Assembly: GCF_000023125.1 (NCBI RefSeq) | Contig: NC_013037.1 | Location: forward strand, 1,364,001-1,428,000 | Direction of reading: 5' to 3' | Length of the DNA: 64,000 nt | Source of the DNA: Dyadobacter fermentans DSM 18053 | GTDB taxonomy: Bacteria > Bacteroidota > Bacteroidia > Cytophagales > Spirosomataceae | The notes under the pieces: generated by a model | Databases searched by the model: none | Seen by the model: only the letters and a program-made list of their open reading frames with translations | Told to the model about the DNA's origin: nothing | In this document: piece after piece, positions 16,516 through 25,550 of the stretch | How the letters are laid out: every line of letters begins with the position of its first letter | Position numbering within the stretch: position 1 is the stretch's first letter | Position numbers and translations under genes: made by a program

Positions 16516-19500
16516 ATGGATTTAATACGTTTTGCATTGCGTAAGCCGATCACCATCATGGTGATCGTAGCTGCGTTATTCTTTTTTGGAATTGATGCGG
16601 TGCGGAAGATCAAGGTCGATATTTTCCCGAAGCTCGATTTGCCGGTGATGTACATCGCGCACCCTTTCGGGGGCTACACGCCGGACCAGATGGAGACTTT
16701 CTTCGCCAAACAGTACATCAACATTCTCCTGTATGTAAACGGTATCAAGAGCATTGAAACGAAGAACATCCAGGGCCTTACCCTGATGAAGGTGAACTTC
16801 TACCCCGGCACCAACATGGCGCAGGCGTCGGCGGAGCTCAGCGCATTTACCAACCGCGCGCAGGCCATTTTCCCGCCCGGCTCCAACCCGCCGTTCATTA
16901 TCCGTTTCGATGCCTCCACATTGCCCGTTGGCCAGCTCGTGCTAAGCTCCGAAAAACGCAGCAATAACGAATTGCTCGACCTGGCGAACGTGTACGTGCG
17001 GTCTACATTTACCTCAATACCGGGCCTGGTATCGGCGCCACCTTTCGGCGGTAACATTCGTACGATCGTCGTGAAAGTGGACCCGGAGTTGCTCCGCTCG
17101 CACAATCTCACGCCCGATCAGCTCGTGGAAGCATTGCGGGTGAACAACCAGACGGCCCCATCGGGCAACGTGCGCATTGGCGATAAAAACTACATTACCC
17201 CCACGAACACGACGGTGCGGTATGTGAAGGATTTTGAAAACATCCCGCTTTTCAAAGGCGGCGTGCAGAACCTTTACCTCCGCGACGTGGCTACCGTGGA
17301 AGACGGCGCTGATATAGCCACGGGTTACGGGTTGGTGAACGGCAAGCGGTCGGTGTACCTGAGCATTGCCAAAGGTGCCGACGCGTCGACCTGGGAAGTC
17401 GTTCAAAACCTCAAAAAAGCGATCCCGCGTATTCAGAACACATTGCCGGAGGACGTGAAGGTCAGCTACGAGTTCGACCAGTCGACCTATGTAATGAACT
17501 CCGTTAAAAGTTTGCTGACCGAAGGTGCTATTGGTGCCATACTCACCGGCCTGATGGTGTTACTCTTCCTCGGCGACGCCCGCGGCGCATTGATCGTAAT
17601 CCTCACCATCCCGACATCGATCATTGCCGGCGTGTTGTTCCTTAACCTGTTCGGGCAAACGATCAACATCATGACATTGAGTGGGTTAGCACTTGCCATT
17701 GGCATTTTGGTGGATGAAAGTACAGTTACGATCGAGAACATCCACCAGCATTTTGACATGGGCAAACCGAAAGCGCTCGCGATCTGGGATGCCTGTAAGG
17801 AAATCGCATTCCCTAAGTTGCTGATCCTCTTCTGTATCCTGGCTGTATTCGCTCCGGCGTTCACGATGGGCGGCATTCCCGGATCGCTCTTCCTGCCGCT
17901 GGCGCTGGCGATTGGTTTCAGCATGATCGTTTCATATTTCCTCGCGCAGACATTCGTGCCAGTAATGGCCAACTGGATTATGAAAGTGAAGCATCACCAG
18001 AAACCCGATGGCACCGAAATGACAGACGCCGAAGAGTTTGCGGCATCGGGCCTGAGCAAAAATCCGGATGCACAGAAGGAGGCACTCATCCACCGTGCCG
18101 ATGCGGATCAAAACGGCAAAATCAGCGTGTTTGAGCGGGTCAGGGCACGTTTCATGCGCTTTATCAACCGGACAATGCCTTTCCGGAAACCGATCGTGGT
18201 CGCCTATCTGCTCGTTACCACGGCTTTGGCGGCATTCCTGCTGAACAGCATTGGCAAAGATGTTTTGCCCAAAGTAAACGGCAGCCAGTTCCAGGTGCGG
18301 CTGCGTGCTCCCGAGGGTACACGAATGGAGCGCACGGAGGAGAAAACGCTGAAAACGATTAACATCATCAAAAAGATCGTTGGCCCGGAAAACGTATCGG
18401 TCACTTCCGCGTACGTGGGCCAGCACCCGGGATTGTTTTCCGTAAGCCCCATTTACCTGTTTATGGCCGGCCCGCACGAGGCCGTTTTGCAGGTGGGCTT
18501 GCATGAAGGATTCCACACCAACCTGGACGAGCTGAAAGAGAAGATCCGTACCGAAATGAAGCAGGCAATGCCCGACGTGACGACTTCTTTCGAACCCATT
18601 GAACTTACCGATAAAATCCTCAGCCAAGGCTCACCTACCCCGATCGAAGTACGGATGTCGGGCCGTGACAAGAAGCTGAATGAGCAATATGCGCAAAAAG
18701 TCATTGCCAAATTAAAGGAGATCAGCTACTTGCGTGACATTCAGCTGGGACAATCCACCAAGTACCCGGCCATTAAAATCGAGGTAGACCGCATTCGGGC
18801 TGCCCAGCTCGGTGTGGATATGAATGATGTTTCCAGATCGCTGATCGCCTCCACATCCTCTTCACGCTATACCGACAAGAATATCTGGGTGGACGAAAAG
18901 GGCGGTTTCAGCTATGCGGTGCAGGTTCAGGTCCCTGAAAGTAAAATGAACAGCGTGCAGGAAATGGGCGAGATTCCGCTGCTGCGAAACGCGAACCGCC
19001 CCGTGCTGAGCGATATCGCAACCATCACGCCGGATACCACTTACGGCGAAAATGATAACCTCGGTGCCATGCCCGTGCTCTCGGTAACGGCCAATTTGAA
19101 CAATACCGACCTCGGTGTGGCGCAAGCGGATGTGCGGCAGGCGCTCGCATCCCTCGGCGAACTGCCCCGCGGACTGACCGTTGAGCTGGTGGGCCTGAGC
19201 CAAACATTGACCGACACGCTGGACAGCCTGCAAAATGGGCTGGTAGTAGCCATTGTGGTGATATTCCTGATGCTGGCGGCCAACTTTCAATCGTTCAAAG
19301 TCTCCGCGATCGTACTCGCAACGGTTCCTGCGGTAATCCTGGGCTCGCTTGCATTGCTGATGGTGACCGGCTCTACATTGAACCTTCAAAGCTACATGGG
19401 CATTATCATGTCGGTGGGCGTATCGATTTCGAATGCGGTGCTATTGATCACCAATGCCGAGCAGTTGCGCAAGCACAGCGGCAATGCGATAGAAGCCGCC

Positions 19501-19776
19501 AAAGAGTCGGCTGGCTTGCGCCTCCGCCCTATCGTGATGACGGCCGTGGCGATGGTGGTGGGTATGATCCCGATGGCGAGCGGGCTCGGCGAAGCGGGCG
19601 ACCAGTCGTCGCCGCTGGGCCGGGCGGTCATTGGCGGGCTTGTGGCCTCCACGTTTGCCGCATTGTTTATCCTGCCGCTGGTGTTCGCCTGGGGACAGGG
19701 CAAGGCCTCTACGCAAAGCGTTTCCCTCGACCCCGAGGATGAAGAGAGTAAGTACTACGTTCCAATGACCCGTTAA
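16516..19776 (+). CDS. RND-family efflux permease with an EF-hand loop in the central cytoplasmic linker
   Basis: Proton-driven inner-membrane pump of the AcrB/CzcA superfamily. It has the usual 12-helix, two-half layout: first helix ALRKPITIMVIVAALFFFGI, periplasmic porter domain, TM4 charged motif GILVDESTVTIENIH (D400, E401), a central linker, and the repeated second half ending in MGIIMSVGVSISNAVLLITNAEQ. Length is 1086 residues. The linker between TM6 and TM7 carries DADQNGKISVFE at residues 529-540, a full canonical calcium-binding EF-hand loop, which I do not know from other RND pumps. The substrate cannot be inferred. Middle gene of the efflux operon. Confidence 0.93.
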   Translation: MDLIRFALRKPITIMVIVAALFFFGIDAVRKIKVDIFPKLDLPVMYIAHPFGGYTPDQMETFFAKQYINILLYVNGIKSIETKNIQGLTLMKVNFYPGTNMAQASAELSAFTNRAQAIFPPGSNPPFIIRFDASTLPVGQLVLSSEKRSNNELLDLANVYVRSTFTSIPGLVSAPPFGGNIRTIVVKVDPELLRSHNLTPDQLVEALRVNNQTAPSGNVRIGDKNYITPTNTTVRYVKDFENIPLFKGGVQNLYLRDVATVEDGADIATGYGLVNGKRSVYLSIAKGADASTWEVVQNLKKAIPRIQNTLPEDVKVSYEFDQSTYVMNSVKSLLTEGAIGAILTGLMVLLFLGDARGALIVILTIPTSIIAGVLFLNLFGQTINIMTLSGLALAIGILVDESTVTIENIHQHFDMGKPKALAIWDACKEIAFPKLLILFCILAVFAPAFTMGGIPGSLFLPLALAIGFSMIVSYFLAQTFVPVMANWIMKVKHHQKPDGTEMTDAEEFAASGLSKNPDAQKEALIHRADADQNGKISVFERVRARFMRFINRTMPFRKPIVVAYLLVTTALAAFLLNSIGKDVLPKVNGSQFQVRLRAPEGTRMERTEEKTLKTINIIKKIVGPENVSVTSAYVGQHPGLFSVSPIYLFMAGPHEAVLQVGLHEGFHTNLDELKEKIRTEMKQAMPDVTTSFEPIELTDKILSQGSPTPIEVRMSGRDKKLNEQYAQKVIAKLKEISYLRDIQLGQSTKYPAIKIEVDRIRAAQLGVDMNDVSRSLIASTSSSRYTDKNIWVDEKGGFSYAVQVQVPESKMNSVQEMGEIPLLRNANRPVLSDIATITPDTTYGENDNLGAMPVLSVTANLNNTDLGVAQADVRQALASLGELPRGLTVELVGLSQTLTDTLDSLQNGLVVAIVVIFLMLAANFQSFKVSAIVLATVPAVILGSLALLMVTGSTLNLQSYMGIIMSVGVSISNAVLLITNAEQLRKHSGNAIEAAKESAGLRLRPIVMTAVAMVVGMIPMASGLGEAGDQSSPLGRAVIGGLVASTFAALFILPLVFAWGQGKASTQSVSLDPEDEESKYYVPMTR

Positions 19777-19800
19777 TCCAAACATCGAACCTATCCGACT

Positions 19801-20931
19801 ATGAAACATATTCATCACATCGCCATCACCGTGCTCGTTGCCAGTACCGTCCTGCAAAGCTGCGGTTCGTCGCGGGCCGAAGAAGAAGAGCGCAAAAAGG
19901 CCGCTGCCGAAGCGAGCGCCGAAGCACCCGCAGTGGACGCATTCCCACTTAAAAAAGAGCAACTGGCATCGGACATCCAGATTCCAGGCGAACTGATCGC
20001 TTTCCAGCACGTCGATATTTATGCCAAAGTGAGCAGCTTTGTCAAAAAACTGCACGTGGATGTGGGTACCGAGGTGCGGGAAGGCCAGTTGCTGGCCACA
20101 ATGGAGGCTCCCGAGATTACCTCCCAGCTCGTCACGAGCGAATCCCGGTTGAAATCGTTCGAAGCCATTTACCAGGCCAGTAAGGCCAATTACGAACGTC
20201 TGCTCGAAACCAGCAAAACGCCAGGCACGGTGTCGCAAAACGACCTGGATGTGGCCCTGGCTAAGCAACGCTCCGATCTCGCCCAGCTCGACGCAGCGCG
20301 TTCGGCGAGCCGCGAAATCACCGACACCCGCAATTACCTCGAAATCCGGGCGCCATTCAGCGGCATTATCTCCGCGCGTAATGTGAGCACGGGCGCTTAC
20401 GTGGGGCCGTCGGGCAAAGGCTCCGAATTTCCATTGTTCACACTGGTGGAGCAGCGCAAGTTGCGTTTGGTGGTGAGTGTGCCGGAGCAATACACCAGCT
20501 ATCTCAAAAATCAGAGCCAGGTTTCGTTCAAAGTGAAGTCGCTGCCCAACCAGCAGTTCCCGGCCAGAGTATCGCGCCTCGCGGGGGCGCTCGATACGCG
20601 ATTACGCTCGCAACGCACGGAAATGGATGTAATTAACAGTGATAGAAAACTTTTACCCGGTATGATCGCCGAAGTGACTATTCCGCTGGCCGGCGACGCG
20701 AATACTTTTGCCGTTCCCCGCTCGGCTGTGCTGAATTCTACGCAAGGCACTTATGTGATCAAAGTAGTGGATCGTCGTGCCGTATGGGTGCCGGTGAAAA
20801 CAGGCAGCAGCAGCTCGGATAAGACCGAAATTTTCGGCGATGTGAAGGAGGGTGATGTGCTTGTGAAAGTCGCTAATGAAGAGATACGCGACAATTCGGA
20901 TCTTAAAAATGTGAAGCAGGCCGATATATAG
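19801..20931 (+). CDS. RND efflux periplasmic adaptor lipoprotein
   Basis: Membrane fusion protein that links the pump to the TolC channel. The lipobox VLQSC gives a lipid-anchored periplasmic protein. The order is beta-barrel strand, lipoyl half (YAKVSSFVKKLHVDVGTEVREGQLLATMEAPE), alpha-hairpin (residues about 105-165), second lipoyl half (YLEIRAPFSGIISARNVSTGAYVG) and beta-barrel (LRLVVSVPEQY, VTIPLAGDANTFAVPRSAVL). Length is 376 residues. The gene follows the pump after 24 bases. Confidence 0.93.
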   Translation: MKHIHHIAITVLVASTVLQSCGSSRAEEEERKKAAAEASAEAPAVDAFPLKKEQLASDIQIPGELIAFQHVDIYAKVSSFVKKLHVDVGTEVREGQLLATMEAPEITSQLVTSESRLKSFEAIYQASKANYERLLETSKTPGTVSQNDLDVALAKQRSDLAQLDAARSASREITDTRNYLEIRAPFSGIISARNVSTGAYVGPSGKGSEFPLFTLVEQRKLRLVVSVPEQYTSYLKNQSQVSFKVKSLPNQQFPARVSRLAGALDTRLRSQRTEMDVINSDRKLLPGMIAEVTIPLAGDANTFAVPRSAVLNSTQGTYVIKVVDRRAVWVPVKTGSSSSDKTEIFGDVKEGDVLVKVANEEIRDNSDLKNVKQADI

Positions 20932-20934
20932 GCG

Positions 20935-21552
20935 CTAACGCATGGCCGTTTTGCCCTCATTCAATACAATTCTCAGTTTAAAACCTGCAAGATCGGTCTT
21001 TACCTCACGGCAAAGGCCGTTTTTGTAAGAATACACACCTTCCTTGCCGTCCGGCAGCGTCACACCATATTTGCCCTCAGAGAGTTTCCGGATGTTACAC
21101 ATCTTGCCGTACCGTTCGGAATACACCTCTGTAATGTTGATAGGCTCTTTGTAATACAAGCTCGTAATAGTGCTCATAATCGGCTTGTTTACCACCGCAG
21201 CCGGCTTGTCCTCGCCATCTTCGCCTGAAAAAAGTACCTCGTAAAGCGTCTTGGAGCTGGTTTTCGTCAGCGTTTTCTCTTTCAGGTCGCCGTTGACGTG
21301 GTGCGCACAGGTGGCTGATACCAGCTTGCCCTGCACGTAATTGGTTTGGGTTGAGTAGGAACCCTTGTAGAACATGACCTTGAAATCGGACTCGATACGA
21401 TGCGTTTCCACATTGTCCTTGCCTTTTTCATCGAATACTTTCAGAGAGCCGATGGTCCTTCCCGCCACGATCACATCGTAGACGTTCTGGCCCCTGGCCA
21501 TTGAAATGACAAGCATTAAAAACCCGATTACTGCGAATCCCGATACACGCAT
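20935..21552 (-). CDS. Secreted protein resembling the DUF6134 family
   Basis: Starting at 21552 gives a signal peptide (MRVSGFAVIGFLMLVISMARGQ); the longer frame adds 17 residues that would spoil it. The mature part opens with YDVIVAGRTIGSLKVFDEK and continues as an all-beta pattern with regular aromatic residues, ending KTDLAGFKLRIVLNEG. This resembles the Bacteroidota DUF6134 group of periplasmic proteins, from memory and not checked. It converges on the efflux operon with only three bases between the stop codons and has no obvious partner. Confidence 0.7.
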   Translation of the reverse strand: MRVSGFAVIGFLMLVISMARGQNVYDVIVAGRTIGSLKVFDEKGKDNVETHRIESDFKVMFYKGSYSTQTNYVQGKLVSATCAHHVNGDLKEKTLTKTSSKTLYEVLFSGEDGEDKPAAVVNKPIMSTITSLYYKEPINITEVYSERYGKMCNIRKLSEGKYGVTLPDGKEGVYSYKNGLCREVKTDLAGFKLRIVLNEGKTAMR

Positions 21553-21744
21553 CTTTCTTCCTGTTTTGGTCCCCAATAGTGTGCAATCCCTTAATAACTC
21601 CATTATTTCTGTTCCTATTGCCTTTGGACGAAGAATATCAAGCCATTAACTTAACAGAAAGCACGCGAAAAATGACGACCAATCGGAAAAAAGGGGGATT
21701 AAATGCCACAACAGTTAGTGAACGGCACCTATCCCCCTCGATGG

Positions 21745-22386
21745 CTAGAATCGCCCGAATTTCAATGTGACATTGTAGGAGATATTACTCAAATCGCTGT
21801 CGGAAAGGCCATTTCCTTTGGCATTGAAAGCCTTGCGGTATGAAACGCCCGGGCTGAACCGCATCCATTTCAGCACATTGAACTCGACCTGCACGCCCGG
21901 CTCCATAACAAAGAAGAATCTGGCGTCGTCGTCGTGGTCGTAGCGGTCGTCCCAATCGTCCCAGTCGTCTAAGTCGCGGCGGTCGTATTGCAATGTAAAT
22001 CCGCTGCCTGTCATAAGATTGGCCGTGAAATGCACTTTACGCGTGGAAGCGATCACATATTCGGTCATCAACCCGAACTGGCCATACATATAGGTCATTT
22101 TGCGCGCGGGGAAGTTTTGTTCAATCTGGGGCACCCGGATGAAGTTGGTCGTAGCCGCACCCGCTACCCCGATCAGGAAACGCTGGTTGATGAACCAGCC
22201 GCCGTATATTTCCGGCATATTGGCAAATTGTCCGTCGATGGTCGTAAACTTATTCGAAATGGCCGCATAACCGCCCGAGCGCCAGATGCCGCGGTTTTGG
22301 AAAATGGTCTGGTTTTCCTGCGCCGAAACGCCTGACAAGCCTGCCAGAGCGAAAATAAGCGTGAAGGATAGAATGATTTTTCTCAT
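21745..22386 (-). CDS. Outer-membrane beta-barrel protein with an aspartate-rich loop
   Basis: Signal peptide MRKIILSFTLIFALAGLSGVSAQ, then alternating strands typical of small porin-like barrels (YGGWFINQRFLIGVAGAATTNF, YMYGQFGLMTEYVIA, KVHFTANLMTGSGFTLQY) and a final strand ending in phenylalanine (SYNVTLKFGRF), the usual outer-membrane insertion signal. Between two strands lies LDDWDDWDDRYDHDDDAR, an acidic surface loop that could bind divalent cations. Length is 213 residues. A perfect 8-bp inverted repeat touches its ATG. Function unknown. Confidence 0.78.
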   Translation of the reverse strand: MRKIILSFTLIFALAGLSGVSAQENQTIFQNRGIWRSGGYAAISNKFTTIDGQFANMPEIYGGWFINQRFLIGVAGAATTNFIRVPQIEQNFPARKMTYMYGQFGLMTEYVIASTRKVHFTANLMTGSGFTLQYDRRDLDDWDDWDDRYDHDDDARFFFVMEPGVQVEFNVLKWMRFSPGVSYRKAFNAKGNGLSDSDLSNISYNVTLKFGRF

Positions 22387-22416
22387 AGTTGTCTTGTTGT
22401 TTTTACCGAGACAACT
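22387..22416 (-). promoter_or_regulatory. Inverted repeat touching a start codon (possible mRNA hairpin)
   Basis: On the minus strand AGTTGTCT, a 14-base loop, and AGACAACT are followed immediately by the ATG of the barrel gene. The stem could mask the start site in the mRNA. It lies in the 74-base gap after the serine hydrolase gene. Confidence 0.5.
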
Positions 22417-22460
22417 CGCCCCTTCTATCCCCCTATTCCGCCATTATTTTTTTGTAAAAT

Positions 22461-23966
22461 CTATTTGCCTAATGAAAAATCGAGCTGCTGGATCAGCGCC
22501 GGGTTCTCGGGCGAGAGCGTGAAATACACGCGGATACTTCCCGACGTGCAGGTGAGTTTAAACGTGCCGCGAAGCTGGTTTTCAGCTACCATATCGGTCG
22601 CTCCGGTGATCTTTCCCGTTTTGGTAAGCAATGCGTCCAGCTCTTTGCGCCGGTGTGCCAGCGAGCGGTCGGGAAAGAAATTTTCCGCAAAAATCCCGCT
22701 TTGCTCCGCATTCTCCCAGCCGGGAAGCAGTTTTACAAGCTGCTCTTTGCGTTGTTTCAAAACCTGCGACACGCGCACGGGCAGCGGTTTCAGGCCCGCT
22801 ATGGCGATGATCGTGTCCAGCACAGCGGTATTGATCGTCGCCATGCCCGCGTACGTCCGGTTCGCATGGGCAATGATGCCGATGCCGTATTCGGGTAAAA
22901 TCTGCCATTGGCTACCGAAGCCCGGCAAGCCGCCCGTGTGCCCGATGCCCGTGCGCCCCTCGCAGTCACGGCTCCACCGCAATCCATAGCCATAAGCCGA
23001 CACCATAGCGCAGGAGCGGCCACCGGGATATTTGTAGGAGGCATTCAAGCTGGTGAAATTCCAGGGCATTTGCATTTCACGCACGTCGGCGCGCAGTACA
23101 GGGCCGGTTTCAGCGTCTGAGGAAGGCGGCCAGGCCGACAAATGGAATGCGACGTACTTGCTGAAATCGTCGATGGACGTAATCAGGCCACCCATTGCGC
23201 CGTAGGTCCCGTCGTGTTCCAGCGCCTCTTCTTTCCAGACCTCGTCCTCATACCGGTAGCCGTGCGCGAGCAGGTGCGCGGGTGCTTCCGAATACTCCCA
23301 AATGGTATTTTTCATGCCAAGCGGAGTGAAAATGACCTCATTGATATACTGCTGATACGGCTTGCCCGACACATTCGAAATAATCTTCCCGAGCATTGCA
23401 AAGCCGAGGTTACTGTATTCGTAGGTCACTCCGGGCACGTTGGAGAATGATATGCCTTTGGAAATCAATGCGATCAGCTCATCGTCTTTCGTATCAAGCT
23501 GGCGGTCGCCCCAGGGATTGTCTTCCGGGAAACCGGCCATGTGCGTGAGCAAGTGGCGAATGGTAATCGGCGGCGCGTCCCGGGTAAGCGTCGGCATGCT
23601 TTTCAGTTCAGGAATGTAGAGGAATGCCGGGTCGTCGAGCTTCAATTTGCCTTCCTTCTGGAGTGCCAGTATGCCCATAGCCGTTACACTTTTCGACATG
23701 GATGCAATGCGGAAAAGCGATTGGGGCGTCGCTTTTGTCGAGCTCGCGATCTCTGAAAAGCCCTGCCCACCCGACAGCAGCAGCTTCCCATCCACCACCA
23801 GCCCGAACGCGAGGCCGGGGAAATGGTTTTTCTCCGCGTAGTCACGGTACATCTTCTCCACGACCGGCCATGCCGCCCGGATTTTGTCGAGCCGGTCATT
23901 ATCTGCGGGCTGCGCCCAGGTTGTGAATGTTGTCAGAAGAAAGAGTAATGTAAAAAAGGCTCGCAT
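22461..23966 (-). CDS. Secreted class C beta-lactamase-type serine hydrolase
   Basis: Signal peptide MRAFFTLLFLLTTFTTWAQ. The catalytic S-x-x-K is S89-M-S-K92 in FRIASMSKSVTAMG, the second motif is YEYSNLGFAML and the third is GHTGGLPGFG. The first about 380 residues are the beta-lactamase/D-aminopeptidase fold. A further 120 residues form a C-terminal beta domain often found in Bacteroidota members. Such proteins are usually peptidases or esterases rather than resistance enzymes; the substrate is unknown. The barrel gene follows on the same strand 74 bases later. Confidence 0.88.
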   Translation of the reverse strand: MRAFFTLLFLLTTFTTWAQPADNDRLDKIRAAWPVVEKMYRDYAEKNHFPGLAFGLVVDGKLLLSGGQGFSEIASSTKATPQSLFRIASMSKSVTAMGILALQKEGKLKLDDPAFLYIPELKSMPTLTRDAPPITIRHLLTHMAGFPEDNPWGDRQLDTKDDELIALISKGISFSNVPGVTYEYSNLGFAMLGKIISNVSGKPYQQYINEVIFTPLGMKNTIWEYSEAPAHLLAHGYRYEDEVWKEEALEHDGTYGAMGGLITSIDDFSKYVAFHLSAWPPSSDAETGPVLRADVREMQMPWNFTSLNASYKYPGGRSCAMVSAYGYGLRWSRDCEGRTGIGHTGGLPGFGSQWQILPEYGIGIIAHANRTYAGMATINTAVLDTIIAIAGLKPLPVRVSQVLKQRKEQLVKLLPGWENAEQSGIFAENFFPDRSLAHRRKELDALLTKTGKITGATDMVAENQLRGTFKLTCTSGSIRVYFTLSPENPALIQQLDFSLGK

Positions 23967-24307
23967 AGACAGGTGATCGGGCTGGTTAGGGAATGGGTGA
24001 AGTTAAAAAACTGTAACCGATTTCCCTACTATTTCACCTCCCGCCCAAAGCCGACAAGCCGATAAATAACTAAAATGCAACGATTCTTCGTTTTGTACAA
24101 CACTTACTTTTTAATTTAATTTAAAAAATACAATTCACATGAATTAAATGATTGCTCAATGCGTTAATTTTGCATCACGGATGATCAGTAACTGCTCATA
24201 GTGCAATTTCGGAACATCTTACCTTTGAATCGAAAAAATTAAAAAAATTATATAAAATACATTCGAATCACACACCGGGCCTGTTAGCCGGCTAAATTTT
24301 CACTCCT
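23967..24307. promoter_or_regulatory. AT-rich divergent control region
   Basis: A 341-base gap between divergent genes, without a reading frame I would trust. TAATTTTG at 24165-24172 matches the Bacteroidota -7 element and faces the MFS gene; no TTG stands at the proper distance. The rest is strongly AT-rich. Confidence 0.4.
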
Positions 24308-25471
24308 ATGAATTATTCAATTTTCGCCCCTTCCGATTCGAGACGCTACCTGAGATGGGCCGTGGCTGCATTCTTCTTCGTCCAGGGCCTAAGCTTCGCC
24401 GCATGGGCAAGCCGAATCCCCGATATTAAAAACATGCTGCACCTGACGGAAGGCGGACTGGGCACCGTGCTGCTCGCGCTTCCACTCGGGCTGATGGCCA
24501 GCCTGCCGATCTCCGGCTGGATGGTGACGCATTACGGCAGCAAAAAGATGGTGCTGATCGGCGCGATCCTGTACGCTATCACGCTGACATTCATTGGTTT
24601 CGTCACGCGCACCGAGCAGCTCGTGATCGCATTGTTCGCATTCGGACTCTGGGGCAATCTCACCAACATCGCTGTAAACACCCAGGCGGTGGCCGTGGAG
24701 CAGGTTTACGGAAAATCCATTATGGCATCGTTTCACGGATTGTGGAGCCTTGCAGGTTTCGTGAGCGCGATGATCGGCTCACTCTTTATTTCGGTACATG
24801 TCCCTCCTCATATTCATTTTATCGTGATCGCATTGTTCGCGTTCGCGATCATTTTTACGGCCTACAAGCACACCATGCCGGACACTGAAAAAGAAGCAGG
24901 CGAAGAGCAGCCGATGTTCGTCAAACCGGACCGTGACCTGCTGATCCTCGGCCTGATTGGCTTCTGTGCGATGGTTTGCGAAGGGGCCATGTTCGATTGG
25001 AGCGGCGTTTATTTCCAGGAGGCAGTACACGTTCCGGCTTCACTCACCACCCTCGGCTACGTGGCATTTATGGGTACAATGACCGGCGGACGTTTCGCCG
25101 GCGACTGGCTCGCCAACCGCCTCGGACGCAGAACCATGTTGCAGCTCAGCGGTACATTAATGGGCACCGGCCTGGCCATCGCAGTTGCATTCCCACATCT
25201 GGTTACCGCCACGATCGGCTTTCTATTGGTTGGTTTCGGTGTATCATCGGTAGTTCCGCTGGTGTACAGCGCAACAGGACGGTCCAAAACGATGTCGCCG
25301 GGAATGGCCCTTGCGGCGGTTTCTTCCATCAGCTTCATCGGCTTCCTCATCGGCCCCCCGTTGATCGGTATCGTGGCGCAATTCGCTAACCTGCGCTGGT
25401 CGTTCGCCATCGTGGGCCTGCTGGCAACGCTGACAGCCTATCTTTCAACCAAAGCCCGATTGATCGACTAA
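24308..25471 (+). CDS. MFS transporter (YbjJ-like)
   Basis: Twelve-helix major facilitator of 387 residues. The first helix WAVAAFFFVQGLSFAAWASRIPDIK with a following LTEGGLGTVLLALPLG, and GSKKMVLIG in the 2-3 loop, recall the YbjJ branch. GRFAGDWLANRLGRRTMLQ is the matching loop of the second half. The substrate cannot be read from sequence. It stands alone, with a terminator directly after. Confidence 0.87.
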   Translation: MNYSIFAPSDSRRYLRWAVAAFFFVQGLSFAAWASRIPDIKNMLHLTEGGLGTVLLALPLGLMASLPISGWMVTHYGSKKMVLIGAILYAITLTFIGFVTRTEQLVIALFAFGLWGNLTNIAVNTQAVAVEQVYGKSIMASFHGLWSLAGFVSAMIGSLFISVHVPPHIHFIVIALFAFAIIFTAYKHTMPDTEKEAGEEQPMFVKPDRDLLILGLIGFCAMVCEGAMFDWSGVYFQEAVHVPASLTTLGYVAFMGTMTGGRFAGDWLANRLGRRTMLQLSGTLMGTGLAIAVAFPHLVTATIGFLLVGFGVSSVVPLVYSATGRSKTMSPGMALAAVSSISFIGFLIGPPLIGIVAQFANLRWSFAIVGLLATLTAYLSTKARLID

Positions 25472-25497
25472 CAACTGGTACATATTTTTCATACTCC

Positions 25498-25533
25498 AAA
25501 GAGGATAGCGGCGACGGTATCCTCTTTTTCTTT
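25498..25533 (+). terminator. Rho-independent terminator
   Basis: AAAGAGGATA and TATCCTCTTT enclose GCGGCGACGG, followed by a T-rich run. It ends the MFS gene; the hydrolase gene begins 18 bases later. Confidence 0.88.
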
Positions 25534-25550
25534 TTTAAAGCTCAAAACTC

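Noticed and set aside
19441..20490. Open frame of 349 codons on the minus strand across the RND pump end and adaptor
   Set aside because: It runs antisense through two clear efflux genes and matches no family; GC-biased codons keep the shadow frame open.
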